Assembly: GCF_963675165.1 (NCBI RefSeq)
Contig: NC_087378.1
Location: forward strand, 4,645,205-4,709,204
Direction: 5' to 3'
Length of the DNA: 64,000 nucleotides
DNA from: Halichondria panicea
Lineage: Eukaryota; Porifera; Demospongiae; Suberitida; Halichondriidae
Position 1 is the first letter of the stretch; every line of letters begins with the position of its first letter. The notes under the pieces are model-generated. The model made no database searches. It saw only the letters and a list, made by a program, of their open reading frames with translations, and had not been told where the DNA came from. The position numbers and the translations under genes were made by a program. Shown here one piece after another: positions 58,278 to 64,000 of the stretch.

Positions 58278-58438
58278 TCTGTCACAAGCTTGGAATTTGC
58301 ATACTGACCAATCCAAGTGTGGGTGATGTCATCTATCAAGAAAGTAGATTACATCACCCACACTTGGATGGGTTGATAGATTACATCACCCACGCTTGGA
58401 TTGGTCAGTGTGCAAATTCCAAGCTTGTGACAGATACA
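58278..58438. repeat. Long hairpin upstream of the phosphatase gene
   Basis: ATCTGTCACAAGCTTGGAATTTGC, described here by its core GTCACAAGCTTGGAATTTGC, and GACCAATCCAAG are matched inverted at 58399-58436. A third, direct ACATCACCCACACTTGGAT copy sits in the middle. It lies about 140 bp from the start codon and may be a MITE or a regulatory hairpin. Confidence 0.75.
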
Positions 58439-58573
58439 GGAAGTCACGTTACTCTCCGCATACATCTGATACACAGTATGCCTACGTTCGATACTCTCTC
58501 TCTATCGTAAACTCTTGATTAAATATCTCCACGGAAACAACCAAGAACTTCAAAACTATGCTCAATCTTTATA

Positions 58574-61500
58574 ATGTCTGTTCAAGATACATCCAGAGGT
58601 ATCACGATCAGCGTTACAGCTGAAACGAATGCTGGTGGTCGCAGGCACATGGAAGACTACATTGCAGTTAACCTTGCTCCAAGCGAAGGGAGCTTCAAAG
58701 ATATAGGCTACCTTCGGGAGCAAGCTTATATTGGAGTATTTGATGGCCATGGAGGCAAGGAAGCAGCCCAATGGGCCAAAGAGAGGCTGTGGGAAGTTAT
58801 CCAGAAACAACCCAAGTTCAAATCATCGGATTTAAAATGTGTTCAAGAATCGGTTAGTGAAGGATTTATGGCCTTACACAAAGAGATGGAACCTCTAAGA
58901 GGTACGTTGAATTTTATACTCTTATCAGTTGTACTGTTATTGTAGTGAAGCATGGAACCACTTGTGTAATGAGAGACTATTTCTCATTTATGGCTATCAC
59001 TCACTACATTCCTCTAGTCAGTCTGTGGCGTTGTAACACTCCAAAACAGGCTGAATAGTACCTGTATTCGGACATTCCCATTGTGTTGTGTTGCGTTTCA
59101 ATTCGTGGTCAGTGACCAAACCCGGCCTGGCTGTGAATAGATCCTTGTGTGTATCCGTGGTGTGATATACAGTTTGAATGGTGTTCATGTTCTATAGCAT
59201 TGCTCTCTGCGAGCGCTAATGAAATTTATCACATTATAGACTTGTTAAATTAGCAGCTTGTGCCAAGCGATGTATTTATCCAAGCACAGGATAATGATCC
59301 TGAAAGCATTCTAAGTAAACCATACACTATCTAAGAATATCCACAATCACAATCACAAAGATACTGGTGCCCTTTCATTTTATTATACCATATATTTCTC
59401 TCTGCAGCTAACTGGAAAAAGAACAAGATGGGTGATCTGAGCACTGCAGGTACAACAGCCTCTACAGTCATCTTCCGACAAGATCACATCATTGTGGCCA
59501 ACGTTGGTGACTCCACTGCTGTACTGGGTAACTACATTCTCTGTGTGTGTGTATAAATGGCAATTCTTAGGATAGCTTCATACCACCATCAGGATCTCAC
59601 ATGATGTAGGATGTGATGTTATTATGTTTAGTGCGGAGTGTTGCAAGGATTCCATGGGCAAGTTGAATCCTGCACTAGGTGTTGCTTTGTCATTATTAAC
59701 CCGAGGCACGTGGGTGGCCACGGGTTATAGTAGTCGTTTGGTTTGTTTGTTTGTTTGTGACAGGTGAGTCTGCTTACCTGGATGCCACAGCACTGCGTTT
59801 ACAGCATGGATAGCCTTCATACAACAAGTTATTAGTTTTAATAGTGGCAGAATTTCATGTTAAACCTTCGTTGTCAAATAAAAACGAGCAAAAGCTAAGA
59901 AGCTTGTGACTGGGTCTGCTTACCTGGATGCTCTAGCACTGCGTTTACAGCATGGGTAGCCTCCACACAACAAGTCAGTACTTCTAATAGTGGCAGCTTT
60001 CGGTGTTAAAGCTTCGTTGTCTAATAAAAGCGAGCAAAATGTAGCTTGAACAGAACTTGCACATGCGTTACTTATAACTGAAGTGATCCTGTACCAGGTC
60101 CAGAAACAATGGAACAGGGTCACTAAAATAGAAAGCTGTATATACCAGGAACAATGGAACAGGGTCACTAAAGTAGAAAGCTTGCTTGCTGACTGGGATC
60201 CATGCAGGACCTGGAGCCATACTTCTCTGAGACTCCAGGCTTCTTTGCTGTGATCCTAATCCACAGTGCATTACCACTACCTGTTCTCAAATGTTTCAGC
60301 ATGCCTCCAGTCTGGTTTAGTTTTATTGTTCCTTAGTTGCTGTGCAAGTCATACGTGATAACAACATCACTATAGTCTATATGCACTGCATTATATTTCT
60401 GGTTTCTTTATAATCATGTCACCAGCCGAGGGTTTGCACTTTAGTGCTCTAGTTGACAGCAGTGTCACTAGTGCACTGTCAGTGTGGTAGGCAGGCAACA
60501 CTATTCATTTAAAACTAACATGTGATAGCATTTCCAAACATGGGTAGTTAATCATCGCCTCCCCCCACTTCATCTACATTACACTACATTACAGCGTACA
60601 TTGTAGTCATGAATACACTAACGATGCTATTGGCTCTAGCACTGATTGTTGACAATTATCGTGAATGTTGTTTCACAAGATTTTACGTACACTACTGTCC
60701 CCCATAGTAGTACTCCCTAAATAGCCATTGCTGTGTTTTGAGATTAATATTATTTGCGGCTGTTTAAGGTATACTGTACTACTCTTGTGCAGCTGAGGTG
60801 AACCCACTGGCAGGACAGGAGGGTCAACACTCTGTCAGGGCCAACACCCTCACCATTGACCACAAACCAGAAGACCCAAATGAGATTGCACGAATAGAGA
60901 CACAAGGTCACCTATCTATCCTATTGATACTGTTATGTAATGTAGTAACATTCTGTTAGGGTGGATCATAATGGCTACCATAGAGCACACGTGTGTGTGT
61001 ATTGCTATTCAGACTCAAACTGCATGTTGTTGGCAGCTTTACAGAGTATAGATTGCAGGAAGTGTTGTATTCTATTATAGTCGTAACAGAGTATAGATTG
61101 CAGGAAGTGTTGTATTCTATTATAGTCGTAACACACCTTGATTCTGTGTTTGCTAACACTACATATTGATTTGCAAGTTCAGTCTTGCCTGGCCTACGTT
61201 ATAAATGTTTAGAGGACTTCCTCCCATTAGCGATTCACTTAAGAGGCCACTAGTGGCTTGATTGCATACCTCGGTCTGAGCATTTGCTCGCTTTCTCTGT
61301 CATGTGTTGTACAAAGCATAGGTATGTACCTATACAATACCACTCTGTCTCCCTCTACAGGTGGGAAGGTCATGCGCAGCAGGAAGGGAGTACCTCGTGT
61401 TGTGTGGCAGAAGGAGAGAAAGACACCTAAGGCTACTACCACAGACTCGACTGACGGCCCTGCACCCCCGGCTGCTTACGAAATAATTCCTTTTCTAAGT

Positions 61501-62223
61501 GTAGCTCGATCACTGGGGGATTTTTGGTCCTTAAGTCCGACCACACAGGAATTTGTCGTCTCTCCATGCCCTGATGTTCACATACTCCCTCTAGTTCCGA
61601 AAGAACAGAAATTTGTGGTGATAGCTTCGGACGGCCTCTGGAACGTGATGACTCCGACTGAAGTGGTCCAGTTTATCTGGGATTACGAACACGATGAGCA
61701 GACCTGTCACCAGCCTAGAGATGTGGTTAAGGCTATCATAAACGAAGCTCTAAAACGCTGGAAACAAAAGAACTTACTCGCTGACAACATCTCCGTCCTT
61801 ATCGCTTTCCTATTGGAGGAAGACGTTGCTAATACCACTGACCCTGTATCCCTCAAGTCAACTACCGAAGCATCTCCAAGCTCAAACACTGTCCTACCAA
61901 GAGAAGGTTTACTGGCAGCTACGAGTGAGGCCTCCACAAGCTCTCCTGTGATTGTAGAACTACACACACGGACCAAACTAAGGCATCGCAGAAGAGAGGG
62001 TTCATCGAAGCATTACATCACGACACTGAGCCCCTACAGTGAAGAGGAAGCGAATCAACGGAAACGAAAACGGGTCAGGTGCGAAGAAGCTGAAGTGTTG
62101 TCACCAACCAAAAAGAATACGTTTGAGACTGATTTTGGTTTTGAGGCGGACAATCCACTCATGGAGACTACTCTGGAAAGCCCTATAGACAGCACCAAGA
62201 GCTTATCTACTCTTGACAGCTAG
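58574..62223 (+). CDS. PPM1D: PP2C-type Ser/Thr protein phosphatase, PPM1D (Wip1)-like
   Basis: Exons are 58574-58901, 59408-59527, 60793-60906 and 61361-62223; all junctions are GT-AG and phase 1, giving 474 residues (human PPM1D is 605). Metal and substrate residues of PP2C are present: GRRHMEDY, VFDGHGG (Asp57), ANVGDSTAVLG, ASDGLWN and LADNIS. RKGVPRVVWQKE and IPFLSVARSLGDFWS, with FVVSPCPDV, are diagnostic of the PPM1D branch rather than PPM1A/B. In vertebrates this enzyme removes ATM/ATR phosphates from p53, Chk and H2AX and is nuclear; the C-terminal RKRKR at about residue 430 would suit nuclear import here. The start at 58574 is the first ATG before the domain. An R1 repeat fills much of intron 2. 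The TAG stop is followed in frame by 33 more open codons, discussed in the findings. Confidence 0.92.
59695..60470 (-). repeat. Dispersed repeat R1, copy 3, in PPM1D-like intron 2
   Basis: Inverse of 23990-24600 and 35220-35580: CGGGTTATAGTAGTC at the left, then CTCCAGGCTTCTTTGCTGTG, CTGGTTTAGTTTTATTG and ATGTCACCAGCCGAGGG at the right. An internal duplication (59760-59925 and 59915-60065, each with TGCTTACCTGGATGC) makes this copy longer. Confidence 0.75.
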
Positions 62224-62229
62224 AGTGAG

Positions 62230-62327
62230 GGTGTGGGAGATGAGGAAGATAGCAGCAGTGGTGTCAGCTCTGATAACACTGAACCTGATGGCATGCCTCA
62301 GCATGATACACTGCTGTGATTATACAC
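62230..62327 (+). repeat. 98-bp exact direct repeat, first copy
   Basis: Starts GGTGTGGGAGATGAGGAAGA and ends GTGATTATACAC, identical to 62960-63057, 730 bp apart. It is in frame with the PPM1D-like gene just after its TAG and encodes an acidic, Ser-rich segment (GVGDEEDSSSGVSSDNTEPD) ending in TGA at 62317. Confidence 0.95.
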
Positions 62328-62959
62328 TTGTTATGAGTACAATAGTTTTGTCTTGTTAAGACCACATTTTGTCTGCATTGATTTGGTAGAAAGTTACAAA
62401 TGTAAGTACTCTAAGGTCTAGGCATGTTTGATCTTGCTTTCCCACTGTTTTGTAGTACTAGACTCTTGAGAATGCTGAGTGTTGTCTGATACACTTGCCA
62501 CATTTTAGGCTCTAACCTGTAGAGGCATGCTTCGTCAAGTTTATGATCCTAGTTTGTCAGAGTATGTGGTTATTCATTTGAAGCCATGGATATGATTATA
62601 GTCTGCCTACATTTAACCTCCTGTGTGTGTGTGTGTGTGTAGTGTACATGCATGTGTGTGTAGCTAGATGTTATGTATACCAGGTGATCACATGCCTAAT
62701 CTTGGTTCTATTCTCCACAGCTCACCAGCTACTGTTTTGGAATGCCCCACTTGAACTCTGTTTACCAAGTGACCACCACAAGATATACCACAAGTAAGTA
62801 CCTTTACAAGCATACACTAATACATAATTTTAATTATAGCCTTATAATTTATGGTATTGGTACACTGACTATAACTGCTTTGTTTTCCCCACAGAGTAAG
62901 AAGATAAAAAGACACAAGCAAACACAACTGGGACTATTATATTACAGCGCTAATCTAAT
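62328..62959. other. 3' region of the phosphatase gene; GT microsatellite and possible alternative 3' exons
   Basis: A (GT)n tract lies at 62622-62641. CCACAG at 62715 and CACAAGTAAG at 62790 bracket a possible exon (SYCFGMPHLNSVYQVTTT), and CCCCACAG at 62887 precedes AGTAAGAAGATAAAAAGACA leading into the second repeat copy. These look like alternative terminal exons but are unproven. Confidence 0.4.
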
Positions 62960-63057
62960 GGTGTGGGAGATGAGGAAGATAGCAGCAGTGGTGTCAGCTC
63001 TGATAACACTGAACCTGATGGCATGCCTCAGCATGATACACTGCTGTGATTATACAC
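62960..63057 (+). repeat. 98-bp exact direct repeat, second copy
   Basis: Identical to 62230-62327. Here the segment follows a possible acceptor at 62887 and could serve as an alternative last exon of the phosphatase gene. Confidence 0.95.
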
Positions 63058-63393
63058 ATTAGATGCCCAGCCATGCATGCAAAGTATATTATTTATGTTT
63101 ATAGTTTTATATGTATAATAATAATTATTTTACAACTTGGTGGTTTGACATTTTTTGGCATTAATTTTCACTGGTATTGAAAAATCACTAAAATCCTGCA
63201 ATAGTTGAGAGTAGTGTGAAATAAATACAGCAGATATAATATATAAGTATCGTAGAATTGAATTTAGTGCATAAAAGAAAGAAAGTAAAGAAAAACCAAA
63301 TTTAATATACTACTCTACATGCCATGAGTTTTTCTCAGTCTAATGTACTATAAATTATGTATCACAGCTACTCTGATGGAGTGACTGTTAAAA
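63058..63393. other. Intergenic, convergent 3' ends
   Basis: AT-rich sequence between the phosphatase gene (plus) and the calcium pump gene (minus). AATAAA-like signals appear on the plus strand at 63221-63226. No gene. Confidence 0.4.
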
Positions 63394-63954
63394 TTAAGTC
63401 CATGCTCCATTCTCTGTCAAAGTGTTTACTTCTTCTTTAACTTGGTAGGGGACTTTTGAAATCTGCATCTGCAATGAGATAGACAAAAGGGAGGGTCAGT
63501 AACGAAGATACATGTAGCTATATTACATACATGTAGTTTGAACAGAGGCAATAAATATAATTTTTAGGAGTTACAAATTAATTTAGTGTTACGTATAGTG
63601 TACATGTACATAATTATATGTAAGATAGTAAAATTAATGGCACCACATAATTATAAGCTGCATGGACTACAACAAAATATTTTGTATATTTATGTGAACA
63701 CTTGTAGCTAGCTAGCTAGTGCATTTGCTCACCACCGTCTTGTCTAGATTACTGCCAAGTGCAATGGGACTCTTTTGTTGACTTGTGGATTCCTCTTTAC
63801 TGACACGAGAGCCACAATCTGTGTTCACATATCCAGCAGAATTAATGGGAAACATAAACTTGAGCAACTAGTCGAGCAGAATAACAGGCACTGAGAAACA
63901 GAGCACTGCAAACCACTCGGTCAGGTTGAGCGGTGTTATTTGGAACACGGTCTG
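63394..63954 (-). CDS. SERCA-type calcium ATPase, C-terminal exons, with an in-frame TAG
   Basis: On the minus strand an exon starts at 63954 after CTTCCTAG and reads VFQITPLNLTEWFAVLCFS and VPVILLD, the last transmembrane helices of SERCA (ATP2A) pumps, which move calcium from cytosol into the ER. The next codon is TAG (63870-63868) where SERCAs have Glu, then the frame stays open: LLKFMFPINSAG and SKEESTSQQKSPIALG, to a good donor (GTG|GTGAGC) after 63733. A second exon, 63468-63394, follows in phase 0 after TCATTGCAG and reads MQISKVPYQVKEEVNTLTEN, ending in TAA. The rest of the gene lies beyond the right edge. Gene identity is clear; the meaning of the TAG is not. Confidence 0.75.
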
Positions 63955-64000
63955 CTAGGAAGGGAGAAAGACATAGACCCTCGTTCAGTTAGCTGTTCGA

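Noticed and set aside
62221..63394. Reassignment of TAG to an amino acid
   Set aside because: TAG also ends clearly finished or dead ORFs in the window and only two host genes show the pattern; local changes, readthrough or errors are simpler.

Overview
The window looks like nuclear DNA of a non-bilaterian animal, most plausibly a demosponge. It is AT-rich, its genes carry short GT-AG introns, and its conserved genes are metazoan: a PPM1D-type phosphatase and a SERCA-type calcium ATPase. Around them is very dense transposon debris of kinds common in sponge and cnidarian genomes. The species assignment is an inference from gene content; there is no rRNA or mitochondrial marker here.

Layout. 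1-573 (-) is one exon of a P-loop NTPase. 3490-3965 is a broken HIRAN-like domain gene. 4.9-9.3 kb holds short tandem repeats and two copies of a dispersed repeat that differ by inversion of a 98-bp segment. 10.3-14.9 kb is a six-exon gene that appears to encode one ~1,101-residue protein: a Mutator-like transposase joined to a Ulp1-type cysteine protease and a PHD finger. 16.2-17.5 kb holds a direct duplication, a perfect 76-bp palindrome and a 232-bp satellite; 18.9-19.4 kb is a CCGCGG-rich minisatellite. 19.65-21.66 kb is a ubiquitin-protease (USP) gene with a C-terminal PHD-like finger, damaged by a MITE. 23.1-23.5 kb (-) is a RecQ-like helicase fragment. 25.8-33.5 kb is a large inverted duplication: ~1.88-kb arms carry a TIR element, a dead pogo/DDE_1 transposase and the last exon of a dead Myb/SANT gene. 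37.65-40.95 kb is a DNA transposon with perfect 33-bp terminal inverted repeats and an apparently intact DUF7869-type gene. 41.5-47.9 kb is a patchwork of nested elements. 48.3-54.0 kb is an IS3EU-like integrase pseudogene split by a 4.76-kb element with perfect 32-bp TIRs and a 9-bp target-site duplication; that element carries zinc-finger and tyrosine-recombinase-like coding segments and a 1.7-kb tandem array. 54.1-55.3 kb (-) is a HECT ubiquitin-ligase pseudogene. 58.57-62.22 kb is the PPM1D-like phosphatase. 63.39-63.95 kb (-) is the 3' end of a SERCA-type calcium pump.

How it fits together. Only the PPM1D-like gene, the SERCA 3' end and perhaps the USP gene and the NTPase look like host genes. 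The rest is a record of successive insertions. The Mutator-like transposase at 10-15 kb is a candidate trans-acting source for the element with a 9-bp duplication at 49-54 kb, and the DUF7869 element shares end sequences with a short MITE just upstream of it. The ends of the PPM1D-like and SERCA genes both contain an in-frame TAG followed by more open, plausible coding sequence.
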